A DNA stretch of 64,000 bases from JADMIL01 sp036489375 (GTDB lineage Bacteria; Desulfobacterota; Binatia; Binatales; Binataceae). Positions 1 through 9,379 of the stretch are shown here, one piece after another (within the stretch, counting starts at the first letter, position 1; each line of letters begins with the position of its first letter). Position numbers and translations under genes: made by a program. Location: contig DASXFX010000110.1 of NCBI GenBank assembly GCA_036489375.1, positions 1-64,000 on the forward strand, written 5' to 3'. The notes beneath the pieces were generated by a model. It made no database searches. It saw only the letters and a list, made by a program, of their open reading frames with translations, and was not told where the DNA came from.

Positions 1-559
1 CGCGTTGCAACTCCGCGAGAAGGATCTGGAAGCTCGCGAACTGCTGGAGCTGGCGCGCCAGTTGCGAATCGTTTGCGATCGATACGGCGCTCATCTGCTG
101 GTCAATGATCGGCTCGATGTCGCGATAGCAGCCCGCGCCGATGGGGTTCATCTGCCGTCCAACTCGTTCACAATTCGTGACGCACGCGCACTCCTCGGGC
201 CCAATCGCCTGATAGGAGTATCGACCCACGACCACGGCGAAGTAGTTACGGCCTCAGCGGGCGGCGCCGACTTCGTGGCGTACGGACCTGTCTTCGATCC
301 GTTGTCGAAAAGCGCGTCGACGATGGCGCGCGGCGCTGACGGTCTGCGCGCCGCCATTAGTGTTTCGTCGATTCCGGTTTTTGCGCTGGGCGGAATCAAC
401 CCGGCGCGAGTGCGCGAACTGCGAGCGAAAATTCCAATTGCCAGCCCAGAGGATGGCGAAGCCTCGCGAGCGTTCGGTGTTGCCGCAATCGGCGCTGTCT
501 TTGGAGCCACGGACGCTGCTGCAGCGATGCACGAGTTGATCGATTCGCTCGTGTCGTAA
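1..559 (+). CDS. thiE: Thiamine-phosphate synthase-like protein, 5' end missing
   Basis: The product resembles ThiE, which joins HMP-pyrophosphate to HET-phosphate to make thiamine phosphate in the cytoplasm. The reading frame is open to the first base of the window, so the start lies upstream. The first visible residues give the ThiE strand motif QLREKDL. Next come VNDRLDVAIAARADGVHL, IGVSTHDHGEV, ADFVAYGPVFDPLSK and FALGGINPARV, in the order expected of the TIM-barrel strands and phosphate-binding loop. About 20 N-terminal residues are probably missing. The frame ends at TAA 557-559. A TenI-type relative without synthase activity cannot be excluded, because several ThiE paralogues share these motifs and no other thi gene is in view. 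Confidence 0.85.
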   Translation, partial: ALQLREKDLEARELLELARQLRIVCDRYGAHLLVNDRLDVAIAARADGVHLPSNSFTIRDARALLGPNRLIGVSTHDHGEVVTASAGGADFVAYGPVFDPLSKSASTMARGADGLRAAISVSSIPVFALGGINPARVRELRAKIPIASPEDGEASRAFGVAAIGAVFGATDAAAAMHELIDSLVS

Positions 560-626
560 CTAATCCGCTGGAAGCGATCGAAGGTAGTCTCAACTACAGC
601 ATCCCGATGTGCTCGCGCGCCCTGCC

Positions 627-1505
627 CTACAATCGTTTCAGCACCGCCAGCCATCGCCCACCGCATTCCTCGATCGGCCGCGTGAACGAAAGATCCGGAT
701 AACTCGCGATCAATTCGAAACATCCGGAGGCGCGCGCAATCAAGTCCATCAGCGGTGGCGTCGTGTAGCGCACCGGGATCAAATCGCGCGTGACCACTCC
801 GCGTTTGGGAAAGTGAATCGTACACTCGAGCTCGTAGATCGAATGCATCCCGTCGTGCCATTCGATCGGGCGATGGAATTCACGGACGTCCACCCGCAGC
901 GTCCCGATCTTAACCTTTCGTTCACGCCATAGGCGGCGGCGCCGCACCAGTTCGACGCCGTCGTGTCGGTCGATGTCGATACAATAGAGTCCGCCGCGCT
1001 TGAGCAATGCGGCCACCGATTGCAAATGTGACATCAGTGCGGCGTTGGTCCTGATCACGGGAAAGGTCTCGCACATGAAGATGGCGACGTCGAAGGGGCG
1101 CTCCGGCAATTTGAAGCGATTGATTTTACGCTGATAGAATCGCAAGGCACCCATTCCTTGAGCCTTCGGATTCCTTGCTACGATTGCCGCTGAACCATCG
1201 ATTCGCGCGGCGCGCGACTCTCGGCGGCCGGCCGCGATCATGGTCCGCGACTCATCGATTCCTACCGCTGCGATTCCACGGCGCGCAAATATCTGTCCGT
1301 GCGGCGAGTTGCCGCTCGCGATATCGATCACCCGCCTCACGCGGCGCGGATAAAGGCGACGCCAGACCTCACTTAGAAACGATACTTCCTCATCAATCTC
1401 ACCCGGACGTTCCATGTGGACGCGTCGAAAGATATCCGGGAACTGGTAGATGCTCGGCTCCATGCGCCGAAGCTTACTGTCGAAGGATGCGCAATACGAT
1501 TCCAT
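627..1505 (-). CDS. SAM-dependent methyltransferase, class I
   Basis: This 292-residue protein has a Rossmann-type methyltransferase core. The SAM-binding motif I is VIDIASGNSPHG (about residues 59-70), followed by the acidic strand end AVGID (about 80-84) and a post-motif strand VAIFMCETFP. The C-terminal half carries a beta-rich extension (RVDVREFHRPIEWHDGMHS onward) seen in small-molecule methyltransferases. The substrate cannot be deduced. It is convergent with thiE and divergent from the CoA transferase, so it is probably a single-gene unit. A later ATG at residue 15 is a possible alternative start. Confidence 0.75.
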   Translation of the reverse strand: MESYCASFDSKLRRMEPSIYQFPDIFRRVHMERPGEIDEEVSFLSEVWRRLYPRRVRRVIDIASGNSPHGQIFARRGIAAVGIDESRTMIAAGRRESRAARIDGSAAIVARNPKAQGMGALRFYQRKINRFKLPERPFDVAIFMCETFPVIRTNAALMSHLQSVAALLKRGGLYCIDIDRHDGVELVRRRRLWRERKVKIGTLRVDVREFHRPIEWHDGMHSIYELECTIHFPKRGVVTRDLIPVRYTTPPLMDLIARASGCFELIASYPDLSFTRPIEECGGRWLAVLKRL

Positions 1506-1684
1506 CGTGCAGGATCGATTTCCGTTTGGCTTCCGCTGCCATCAGCGAATGCCCCGCAGCCAGCCGGCTAATGGTAATTCTCAGGCGAGATCATCCCATG
1601 CGTGGGGTTGAAGAACGGTAGGTAACCGCGTGATAATTGCCCGCCTCGTCGCGGCGCGGCATTTTAGTCTGGGAGTTCGACACC

Positions 1685-2893
1685 ATGAGCAAGCCCCTCG
1701 AAGGAATCAAAGTCATCGAGATCGCGCAGGAAATCCAAGGGCCGTTTGCAGGACTTTTCCTGGCGGATCTGGGTGCGGAAATTACCAAGGTCGAGAATCG
1801 CGAGACCGGCGATCTGAGCCGCTGGCTGTTGGCCGGTCTGATTGCCGGGCCTGAGGCGAGAAATGCGAACGTCTCGCACTATTTTATCGCGATGAACCGA
1901 GGCAAGCGCAGCATCACGGTTGATTTGAAGAAAAAGGAAGGCATCGAAGTCGTCAAACGCCTGGTGGCGACTCACGACGTGTTGCTCACCAACTATCGAC
2001 CGGGCGTGCTCGACCGCCTCGGACTCGGTTACGAAGATGTACGCAAGCTCAATCCAAAGATCGTATATGCCCAGGCAAGCTCATGGGGGCCGCGCGGACC
2101 ATGGGTCTCACGACCGAGCCGCGATACGCTCGCGCAGGCGGCCAGCGGCTTGATGTCCAAGACCGGCATGCCGTCGGATCCTCCACTCGCGGCGGGAGCA
2201 GCGATTGCGGATCAGACCGGAGCGCTGACCCTGGCCGGGGGTGTGATGGCAGCGTTGTTCGCGCGTGAGCGAACCGGTCAGAGTCAGAAGGTCGATGCGT
2301 CGATTTACGGCACGATGATCGCCGCTCAAGGCTTCGAACTCAATTTTGCATCGATGACGGGCCAGGAACCGGCCCGCGCCGGTCGAGGTCATCCGTTTCT
2401 GCACGGCGTTTGGGGCGCGTTTCGAACGAAGGACAGCTTCATCTGTATCGCGGGCGTGGACGACAAACGCTGGGCCGACTTCTGCCGAATCATGGGAATT
2501 CAGGAGATTCAGAACGACCCAGAGTTCGAGAACGCTAACCGGAACTTTCATGGGGCAAAGATCGAGAAGATTCTTGATGGCATCTTCCCCAGCAAGACCA
2601 CTCAGCAATGGCTGGCTGAGCTCACGGCGGCAGATATCCTGGTGACCGAAGTGGCGACGCATCAACAGGTGCTCAACAGCGAACAGGCCCGCGCCAACGG
2701 TTACCTGCTCGACCTCGAGCATCCGGTGGCGGGCAAAATTACGGTGACCGGATGTCCCGTTTCCCTCAATGGCGAGATCGCAACCGAGGCGAAGCCGGTG
2801 CCGGAACACGGTCAGCATACCGAGGAAATCCTCCTTGAACTTGGATACTCATGGGAGGAGATTGGAGCGCTGCGGGAGGCCGAAGCGGTCTGA
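1685..2893 (+). CDS. CaiB/BaiF (family III) CoA transferase
   Basis: Family III CoA transferases move CoA between carboxylic acids in the cytoplasm. The protein opens with PLEGIKVIEIAQ and GPFAGLFLADLGAEITKVE, the usual first Rossmann strand of the family. It continues with NRGKRSITVDLKKKEG, LLTNYRPGVLDRLGLGYE and SRDTLAQAASGLMSKTG; the Asp in SRD is in the position of the catalytic aspartate. It has 402 residues from the chosen ATG at 1685, which follows a GGGAG sequence and begins right before the conserved N-terminus. The open frame extends upstream to 1637, but that part is not family-like. The substrate is unknown, and no partner acyl-CoA gene is adjacent. Confidence 0.9.
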   Translation: MSKPLEGIKVIEIAQEIQGPFAGLFLADLGAEITKVENRETGDLSRWLLAGLIAGPEARNANVSHYFIAMNRGKRSITVDLKKKEGIEVVKRLVATHDVLLTNYRPGVLDRLGLGYEDVRKLNPKIVYAQASSWGPRGPWVSRPSRDTLAQAASGLMSKTGMPSDPPLAAGAAIADQTGALTLAGGVMAALFARERTGQSQKVDASIYGTMIAAQGFELNFASMTGQEPARAGRGHPFLHGVWGAFRTKDSFICIAGVDDKRWADFCRIMGIQEIQNDPEFENANRNFHGAKIEKILDGIFPSKTTQQWLAELTAADILVTEVATHQQVLNSEQARANGYLLDLEHPVAGKITVTGCPVSLNGEIATEAKPVPEHGQHTEEILLELGYSWEEIGALREAEAV

Positions 2894-3039
2894 GACGGCC
2901 GCGCGGACGGGGAACCTTCGGCTAGCGGGATACATCGGTGATGCGCCTTCGAGCCAGCAGGCCATTTCAGCTCGCTCGAGTCGCTGTCGCCGTATCGAGC
3001 TCCATGGTATTCCGAATTCGATCGGTCAGACGTCGCGTG

Positions 3040-3069
3040 TTCCTGTCTTCTCGCGGCGGCTGATATAGT
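3040..3069 (+). promoter_or_regulatory. Possible promoter of the tRNA-Arg gene
   Basis: A TATAGT hexamer at 3064-3069 lies 25 bases before the first base of the tRNA, a suitable distance for a -10 box. The -35 region around 3040-3046 (TTCCTG) is a poor match to TTGACA, so this is a weak call based on spacing. Confidence 0.3.
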
Positions 3070-3093
3070 ACCGACCGCCGCAACGCGCATCAC

Positions 3094-3165
3094 GCCCCGG
3101 TAGTGAAAAGGACATCACGGAGGTCTCCGGAACCTCAAGTCCGGGTTCGATTCCCGGCCGGGGCA
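3094..3165 (+). tRNA. tRNA-Arg (anticodon CCG)
   Basis: The full cloverleaf can be read. The acceptor stem GCCCCGG (3094-3100) pairs with CCGGGGC (3158-3164), with discriminator A at 3165. The D stem is GTGA/TCAC (3103-3106 with 3115-3118) with GG in the loop. The anticodon stem GAGGT/ACCTC (3120-3124 with 3132-3136) encloses CTCCGGA, placing CCG at 3127-3129. The T stem CCGGG/CCCGG (3141-3145 with 3153-3157) holds the loop TTCGATT. No CCA is encoded. The gene is short because the variable loop has four bases. It reads CGG arginine codons and sits at the left edge of the ion/energy gene block. Confidence 0.93.
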
Positions 3166-3544
3166 ATCAAACCTTGAAAATTCGTTGAAATCCAGCGGCT
3201 TTTCGTCGCGGCGACGATGAGAGGCGCCATGGTTTTGGCTCAGGTTGGGCTACGGCTGCAAACTGACGGGTGATCGCTGACGCTGCGCTCCAGCATCGCT
3301 CGGCCCATTGGGCCGCGGAAGACGAACCGGGGGATCCATAGACCAATTAACGCTCTCCATTGCCAAATTCTTCATCAGGGCGATCGGATCCCGAGCGGTT
3401 ACGATCACGGCGCTCTCGAACGTATCGTTGAGCATCGTGGGCACGCGGGCGAGGATCTAGTTAGCCTGAAGTATCGATCCTGTGCGATCTTTGGGGCTCA
3501 TGTAGAATGGGCAGGACTTCAGTAAATTATTTGCATGCCTCGCT
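3166..3544. other. Region downstream of tRNA-Arg without a recognisable gene
   Basis: About 380 bases between the tRNA and the MscS remnant. A minus-strand open frame at 3250-3444 (64 codons) shows no family I recognise. The sequence looks like decayed flanking DNA, consistent with the broken gene that follows. No copy of the tRNA 3' end was noticed elsewhere in the window. Confidence 0.5.
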
Positions 3545-3730
3545 TCCAAGCGGTTGAATCGGAAGATCCACTACATGGACATTCAGCAAGCGATTAACCT
3601 TGAGCTCTACAGGCGTTTCGAAGATGCGGGCATCGCGTTCGCCTTCCCGACCCGTACGCTCTACTTTTCGGAGACTAATCTCGCAGAAGCGCGAAACGAT
3701 GCGGATGTGGCCGCCGATCGTACTCATTGA
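3545..3730 (+). pseudogene. C-terminal remnant of an MscS-type mechanosensitive channel
   Basis: In the frame ending at TGA 3728-3730 the translation contains KIHYMDIQQAINLELYRR followed by FEDAGIAFAFPTRTLYF. This is the cytoplasmic C-terminal signature of MscS-family channels, in which a D-x-Q-Q-A-I-N-L helix is followed by an AGI-x-FAFPT-x-TLY segment. Only about 60 residues remain. The transmembrane and beta domains are not found upstream, and no plausible start with a ribosome site is present. An internal ATG exists at 3575. I read it as a decayed gene. Its family (osmotic and ion stress) matches the theme of the downstream block. Confidence 0.75.
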
Positions 3731-3830
3731 AGAACCGCTCCGCGAGCCGCGGACTGCCCTGCGCAGGGCGAAATTGTCGCGTCACTGCGAACGTTCGCTA
3801 CTATAGGATGATTCGTTCCGTGATAGGCGA

Positions 3831-5099
3831 ATGCCCTTCGACGTAATCGCAATTTTGATAACCCTCACGGCGCTTTTCAGTTTTCTGAATGTGCGCCACT
3901 TCGGCCTTCCCTCCACTATCGGAGTCCTCGCGATCGCCCTATTGTTTTCGGTCGTCGTGATTATCGTGGGAAAGCTTGGTATTCCTTCACTCCGGAGTGT
4001 GGCTGCTGGCTTTGTGGGTCAGATTGACTTTAACGAGATTCTTTTGCATGGACTCCTGGCATACCTGCTTTTTGCAGGTGGGCTTAATCTGAAAATCCAT
4101 CAACTCTCCGATCAGAAGTTCGCGATAGCCTTGTTATCGACTCTCGGTGTGGCGATCTCCACACTGCTGGTTGGCGGCGGGGCCTGGCTTGTGCTCAATT
4201 GTGTCGGATTGCCGATACCTCCAATAGCAGCCCTGCTGTTCGGAGCGCTGATCTCACCTACTGATCCGGTCGCAGTACTCGCAATTCTGAGGACCCTCGC
4301 CATACCTCAAAGTCTTGAGGCCCAAATTGCGGGTGAATCGCTCTTCAACGACGGTGTTGGAGCGGTTGTTTTCATGGTTCTGTTACGAATAGGCACTTCT
4401 TCGGCGCATATTGGAATTCTTGAAGCCAGTAAGTTGTTGGCGATCGAGGCTGCGGGAGGAGTCGGCTTTGGCTTAATCGCGGGCCTGATGACGTATTGGC
4501 TGCTCGCACGGGTAGACGACTACAAGGTCGAAATTCTTCTGACCATAGGACTGGCGAGTGGCGGGTACGCGTTGGCGGACGCTCTCGGCGTCTCCGCTCC
4601 CATCGCAATTGTGGTAGCCGGCCTGCTCATTGGCAACGAAGGCAGAGAGCGAGCTATGTCCGAAGAAACTCGGTCCCACCTCGATGTTTTTTGGGAAGTC
4701 GTGGACGAGATTCTCAACGCACTGCTGTTCCTGCTGATCGGCGTTGAGTTGTTACTGCTACCGCTACACCGTGGCTATGCGATCGCTTCACTTCTTGCTA
4801 TTCCACTGACTCTAGGTGCTCGTCTGGTTAGTGTTATCTGCGTGGCTCTGATTCTGATGCCGTTCCGTAAGATCGAGCGCGGGACTATACCAGTTTTGAC
4901 CTGGAGCGGCCTCCGCGGCGGGATCTCGGTCGCTCTCGCTCTATCTGTTCCAAATCGCGAGTACCGCGATGCGATCATCAGCATGACCTATGCGGTTGTC
5001 ATATTTTCGGTAATCGGCCAAGGCCTTACACTACGCTCGTTAATTTTAAGGACAGTCCCGTCTGTGCAGAGTGGGGGTCCGAAGGCCTCTTCGCTATGA
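3831..5099 (+). CDS. Cation:proton antiporter, CPA1 (NhaP-like)
   Basis: This 422-residue integral membrane protein exchanges Na+ or K+ for protons across the inner membrane. It has about twelve hydrophobic segments. Diagnostic CPA1 sequences are ALISPTDPVAVLAILR (about residues 139-154), where the TDP motif precedes the ion-site helix, and AGESLFNDGVGAVVF, where the ND pair gives the two ion-binding acidic/polar residues. Later come LFLLIGVELLL and the basic motif GLRGGISVALALS. There is no long cytoplasmic C-terminal domain, as in short NhaP proteins. The gene begins 100 bases after the MscS remnant and is separated from phosphoketolase by 1.5 kb, so it is probably transcribed alone. Confidence 0.92.
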   Translation: MPFDVIAILITLTALFSFLNVRHFGLPSTIGVLAIALLFSVVVIIVGKLGIPSLRSVAAGFVGQIDFNEILLHGLLAYLLFAGGLNLKIHQLSDQKFAIALLSTLGVAISTLLVGGGAWLVLNCVGLPIPPIAALLFGALISPTDPVAVLAILRTLAIPQSLEAQIAGESLFNDGVGAVVFMVLLRIGTSSAHIGILEASKLLAIEAAGGVGFGLIAGLMTYWLLARVDDYKVEILLTIGLASGGYALADALGVSAPIAIVVAGLLIGNEGRERAMSEETRSHLDVFWEVVDEILNALLFLLIGVELLLLPLHRGYAIASLLAIPLTLGARLVSVICVALILMPFRKIERGTIPVLTWSGLRGGISVALALSVPNREYRDAIISMTYAVVIFSVIGQGLTLRSLILRTVPSVQSGGPKASSL

Positions 5100-6616
5100 G
5101 AGATGGGCGAAGGTTAAAGTAGGTGCGTTGAACTACACGAACTGGCGGCTTCGAGATTTGATGGTAGATACTTCAACCTCACTTAAGTGAGGGTCCTGAG
5201 TGATCCCTGAAAATGAAAGGAACATGCCGCGTTCAAGACGTTCCGACATAGCAATGGCATTTTAAAGCCCATGTTGAACATTTTGTTACGTTCATGATTC
5301 GCAGAGCCAAAAACCCCATATCAGGCTCATTGCGCTCTGACACGACCGTTTAAAGGCCATGTAAAAATTCAGGAACGCTGATCCGCGGAGCACCTCATTT
5401 GGTGCGCAACTCGAAACCGGGCAATTCAACCGGGGGAAGCGTTGAGTCAAATCGCGAGGCGGGAGTCGTGCGGGGGCAGAGACGACACGGTGGTATTGCC
5501 TTGATAAGATGGTAATAACATATGATAGCGCCCTTTATATTATGTTGATTTGATGAAAGTCGTCGGATTTTGGCTATTCCAAAGAGTCCCGTCGCGAATC
5601 GCGTGAAACCCGGCGCCGCTGACTCGGAAGATGCGGATCTGGTGAAGGAGGACTGACATTCCTCCGGTGTGACCGCCCTACATCTGACCATCGCGGACCT
5701 TGAAGGCGCGCACTCGGCCGGGGGCGGTCGAGAGATTGTTCTCCTTCACGACCGGCAGCTTTCACTTCCCGAACGTTCCCTGTCGTTTGGTCTACGCGGC
5801 TGGTTGTTGAAAGCGGAGGTATCGCCAGAGATTACTCTTGCGGCGGAGATTCAAGAATCGCCGTACTGCCATGAAACTATGCAACCACCCTCCTCTCCTC
5901 CCATATCCGTCTGGTGACAGCAGTTGCAGTTGGCAAACTTCCCTCGATCGTCGGCAAAAAGGAGATTGAGAGAGAAGATGCGGCCGGTTATCTGGGGAAC
6001 TGATAACGTCGATCGCAAGATGTTTCGACGACCTAACCTGTTAAGCTGCGTTTATGACGCGCCGCCCGTAGTGCCGCGCCGAGGTCTAACTGGTTCAAAA
6101 TAGACATTAGAAATATGTTGCGCTGACGGTCCTCAACTCTTCCTTTCAGTGGGCTCTAGCTGAAGCGGAGTGCATCTACACTATAAGCGCAGAGGATTCC
6201 GGGTCGGCGAAAGCGCCCGTTGTAGAGCACGTTGAGGCAAACAAAGCCAGATGCGGTGAGAGCCATGAGTTTCTTGAAGCTGCCTGGCGTAGAAGGTCGT
6301 ACAGACTCCCGGTGTTTTTCGTAGAACCAATGAGAGCAGCCGCCAAGTGTGAGGTTGATCGCCGCGATTCACACGAGTTCCGTCTCGTTCCTCCTCTTGC
6401 ATTCGGCTGAACTTTTGGCCGGTAACTCTGCAAACTGGCGGAATATCTGGTGATCGACGAAGCACCTGGCGAGCATCACAAGATGAACGTCACCGCGGCG
6501 AAACCAAGTTAGGTCCGGCGATAGCCGCGCCTTGTTGTCGCGCCTTCCAAGAGTGCACTGAGATTGCAGCTACGATTGGTCAGGTTTTCGGCTTTGGCCG
6601 AAAAAGGAATCGATTA
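5100..6616. other. 1.5-kb intergenic region with no recognised gene
   Basis: Short frames at 5669-5917 (+), 5395-5691 (-) and 6176-6465 (-) give translations without recognisable motifs. The plus strand around 6130-6412 is also open without a start codon. The stretch holds a perfect 16-base palindrome (5177-5192) and two similar A/T-containing segments around 5262 and 5349, but I see no intact coding or RNA gene. The last part should contain the phosphoketolase promoter. It resembles decayed or regulatory DNA. Confidence 0.5.
5177..5192. repeat. Perfect 16-base palindrome
   Basis: CCTCACTTAAGTGAGG is identical to its reverse complement and has no loop. It lies 78 bases after the antiporter stop codon. 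A loopless palindrome suggests a dimeric protein-binding site more than a terminator, and no T-run follows. Function is unknown. Confidence 0.5.
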
Positions 6617-9064
6617 ATGAATACAGAAAAGGGTTCTCCCACGGATACTCTTTCTCCGGAACTGCTCCACAAGATTAACGCGTACTGGCGCGCCGCGAAC
6701 TATCTTTCGGTAGGCCAGATTTATCTCTATGACAACCCGCTGCTGAAGGAACCCCTGAAACTTTCGCACGTGAAGCCGCTGGTCGTCGGTCACTGGGGCA
6801 CGACGCCGGGACAGAACTTCATCTACGTCCATTTGAACCGCGTCATCAAGAAGTATGACCTGAACATGTTCTACATTGCCGGTCCCGGTCACGGTGGTCC
6901 GGCGCTGGTAGGAAACACCTACCTTGAAGGCACCTACAGTGAAATTTATCCAAACATCAGCCGGGACGAAGCCGGGCTAAAAAAGCTCTTCAAGCAGTTC
7001 TCGTTCCCTGGGGGAATTTCCAGCCATGTTGCGCCGACGACGCCGGGATCGATTCACGAAGGTGGCGAACTGGGCTACTCGCTGAGCCATGCCTTCGGCG
7101 CCGCGTTCGACAATCCCAGTTTGATCGTGGCCTGCATCATCGGTGACGGTGAAGCCGAAACGGGTCCTCTGGCGACCGCGTGGCAGTCCAACAAGCTGCT
7201 CAACCCAATCAGCGACGGAGCCGTACTGCCGATCCTGCACCTCAATGGCTACAAGATCAGCAACCCGACGGTGCTGGCGCGTGTCGAGCATGAGGAACTG
7301 GAGCAATTTTTACGAGGGTGTGGCTGGAAGCCGTATTTCGTAGAAGGTGACGAGCCGGAAAAGATGCACCAGCTCATGGCCGGTATTTTGCAGGAGGCCA
7401 TCGAAGATATTCGGCGAATCCAAGGCAATGCACGAGGCAAGAACGACGCCTCGCGGCCGCGCTGGCCAATGATCGTCCTCAAGTCACCCAAGGGCTGGAC
7501 CGGACCGAAAGTCGTCGATGGCCTGCAAATCGAAGGCACCTTCCGAGCGCACCAAGTGCCGCTTCTGGTGGATTCCGAGCATCCCGATCATGTCCAACAG
7601 CTTGAAAGCTGGATGAAAAGCTACAAGGCCGAGGAGCTGTTCGATAAGAGCGGCCGGCTCATACCTGAATTGGAGGAGTTGGCGCCCAAAGGCGATCGTC
7701 GGATGGGCGCCAATCCGCATACCAACGGCGGGGTTCTGCTGCGCGATCTGCAGATGCCGGACTTTCATGACCACGCGGTGCATGTGCCTTCGCCGGGCGC
7801 CGTCGATGGACAAGATACATTAGTACTGGGCAAGTTCCTTCGCGATGTTGCCAGGCTGAATCAAGAACAGCATAATTTCCGTATCTTCGGTCCCGATGAG
7901 ACGCTCTCGAATCTTCTGGGGGCGGTCTTTGAAGTTACCAGCCGTCAGTGGGACGCACGCAAAGTGGAAAACGATGAATTCCTGGCACCTTCAGGACAAG
8001 TGCTGGATTCGATGCTCAGCGAGCACCAGTGCGAGGGTTGGCTGGAAGGATATCTGCTGACCGGACGTCACGGGCTCTTCAACAGCTATGAAGCCTTCAT
8101 TCGCATCGTTGATTCGATGTTCAGCCAGCACGCCAAGTGGTTGAAGGTGACGTCGGAACTACCTTGGCGCCGAAAGATCGCGTCGCTGAACTACCTGCTC
8201 GCCTCTCACGTCTGGCAGCAGGATCATAACGGCTTCACACATCAGGATCCGGGTTTTCTCGACCACGTCATCAACAAAAAGGCCGATATCGTACGGTGCT
8301 ACCTGCCACCCGACGCCAATTGTCTGCTCTCGGTATTTGACCATTGCCTACGCAGCCGGCATTACGTCAACGTGGTCGTGGCAGGCAAACACGCACTGCC
8401 CCAGTGGCTGACCATGGACGCCGCCGTCGTGCATTGCACGGAAGGTATCGGCATCTGGCAATGGGCGAGCAATGACCAGGGCGCCGAGCCGGACGTGGTA
8501 ATGGCCTGTTGCGGAGATACACCTACGTTGGAAATTCTGGCCGCTGTTTCCATCCTTCGTGAACATTTGCCCGATCTGAAAATCCGGGTGGTCAATGTCG
8601 TCGACCTGATGAAGCTGCAGTCCGCGAGCGAGCACCCGCATGGCCTGAGCGATACAGACTACGACGCCCTCTTTACGAAGAACAAGCACATCATCTTTGG
8701 TTTTCACGGATACCCCTGGCTTGTCCACCGACTGACCTATCGCCGGACCAATCAGAATCTGCACGTTAGGGGCTATAAGGAAGAGGGCACGATCACGACC
8801 GCTTTCGATATGAGGGTGCAAAACGATTTAGACCGATTTCATCTGGTCCAGGACGTGATTGATCGCTTGCCGCAGTTGAGCGTCCGAGGAAATTATTTGA
8901 AGCAACAAATGAAGGACAAGCTTATCGAGCACAAACATTATATCGATAAGAACGGCGAAGACTTACCGGAGATCCGCAACTGGAAGTGGCATGCCAGGTG
9001 CGCCGACAGCACTGAGCCGAAATCATTTGAAAATGGCGCACGAGATCTGGGAACCAATGAGTGA
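6617..9064 (+). CDS. xfp: Phosphoketolase (xylulose-5-P / fructose-6-P)
   Basis: Phosphoketolase is a cytoplasmic thiamine-diphosphate enzyme that splits xylulose-5-P or fructose-6-P with phosphate to give acetyl phosphate and a shorter sugar phosphate. At 815 residues it has the full family length. It shows the signatures GPGHGGPALVGNTYLEGTYS (about residues 94-113) and GDGEAETGPLATAW (about 175-188, ThDP/metal site). The N-terminal NYLSVGQIYLYDNPLL and GHWGTTPGQNFIYVHLNR are also typical. ATG 6617 follows an AAGGAA site. The next two genes follow closely, and zwf could feed the pentose phosphates it consumes. Substrate preference cannot be read from the sequence. Confidence 0.96.
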   Translation: MNTEKGSPTDTLSPELLHKINAYWRAANYLSVGQIYLYDNPLLKEPLKLSHVKPLVVGHWGTTPGQNFIYVHLNRVIKKYDLNMFYIAGPGHGGPALVGNTYLEGTYSEIYPNISRDEAGLKKLFKQFSFPGGISSHVAPTTPGSIHEGGELGYSLSHAFGAAFDNPSLIVACIIGDGEAETGPLATAWQSNKLLNPISDGAVLPILHLNGYKISNPTVLARVEHEELEQFLRGCGWKPYFVEGDEPEKMHQLMAGILQEAIEDIRRIQGNARGKNDASRPRWPMIVLKSPKGWTGPKVVDGLQIEGTFRAHQVPLLVDSEHPDHVQQLESWMKSYKAEELFDKSGRLIPELEELAPKGDRRMGANPHTNGGVLLRDLQMPDFHDHAVHVPSPGAVDGQDTLVLGKFLRDVARLNQEQHNFRIFGPDETLSNLLGAVFEVTSRQWDARKVENDEFLAPSGQVLDSMLSEHQCEGWLEGYLLTGRHGLFNSYEAFIRIVDSMFSQHAKWLKVTSELPWRRKIASLNYLLASHVWQQDHNGFTHQDPGFLDHVINKKADIVRCYLPPDANCLLSVFDHCLRSRHYVNVVVAGKHALPQWLTMDAAVVHCTEGIGIWQWASNDQGAEPDVVMACCGDTPTLEILAAVSILREHLPDLKIRVVNVVDLMKLQSASEHPHGLSDTDYDALFTKNKHIIFGFHGYPWLVHRLTYRRTNQNLHVRGYKEEGTITTAFDMRVQNDLDRFHLVQDVIDRLPQLSVRGNYLKQQMKDKLIEHKHYIDKNGEDLPEIRNWKWHARCADSTEPKSFENGARDLGTNE

Positions 9065-9281
9065 GGATCGCGGTCACAACCACCACGCAGATCCACATAA
9101 GGAACACGATCCTCATGGGTTCCATCGTCCTTATTGGAAACATGCGCATTATGATTGGCGGTTATGGGTCGCAGTGTCTTTGATGCTCGTAGCCATTTTT
9201 ACCTATGTGATGAGCGACGACCTGGCGTGGCGTCCACGTAGCCAACCGCATCAAGTGCTTTCAGGCACTGCGGAGAAATAA
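9057..9281 (+). CDS. Small histidine-rich single-pass membrane protein
   Basis: I do not recognise a named family. The 74-residue product begins with a stretch unusually rich in His, Asp and Pro (GHNHHADPHKEHDPHGFHR) and then has one transmembrane segment (LWVAVSLMLVAIFTYVM), followed by a short tail beginning SDDLAWRPR. The N-terminus could bind metal or act as a pH-responsive segment; this is inference. The start at 9057 was chosen because GGGAA precedes it. It overlaps the phosphoketolase stop by eight bases, implying translational coupling. An in-frame ATG at 9033 is the alternative. zwf begins 99 bases downstream. Confidence 0.6.
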   Translation: MSEDRGHNHHADPHKEHDPHGFHRPYWKHAHYDWRLWVAVSLMLVAIFTYVMSDDLAWRPRSQPHQVLSGTAEK

Positions 9282-9379
9282 CCAGAACCAATGACAGCGA
9301 ACATTGTAATTGATGGTCTTGCCTTTACGCGGCGCATGTTCTCTTGGGGAACGGCTGCCACCATGAAGAGGAGCGCCTG

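Noticed and set aside
1637..1684. Longer start for the CoA transferase
   Set aside because: The extra 16 residues are not family-like, and ATG 1685 has a ribosome site and the conserved N-terminus.
3250..3444. 64-codon minus-strand frame after the tRNA
   Set aside because: No family motif, no convincing ribosome site; probably chance or heavily decayed sequence.
5669..5917. 82-codon plus-strand frame in the 1.5-kb gap
   Set aside because: The GTG-started translation has no recognisable domain and no conserved pattern; not enough to call a gene.
6130..6412. Open plus-strand stretch without a start codon before phosphoketolase
   Set aside because: It could be a gene remnant, but no motif could be matched to a family.
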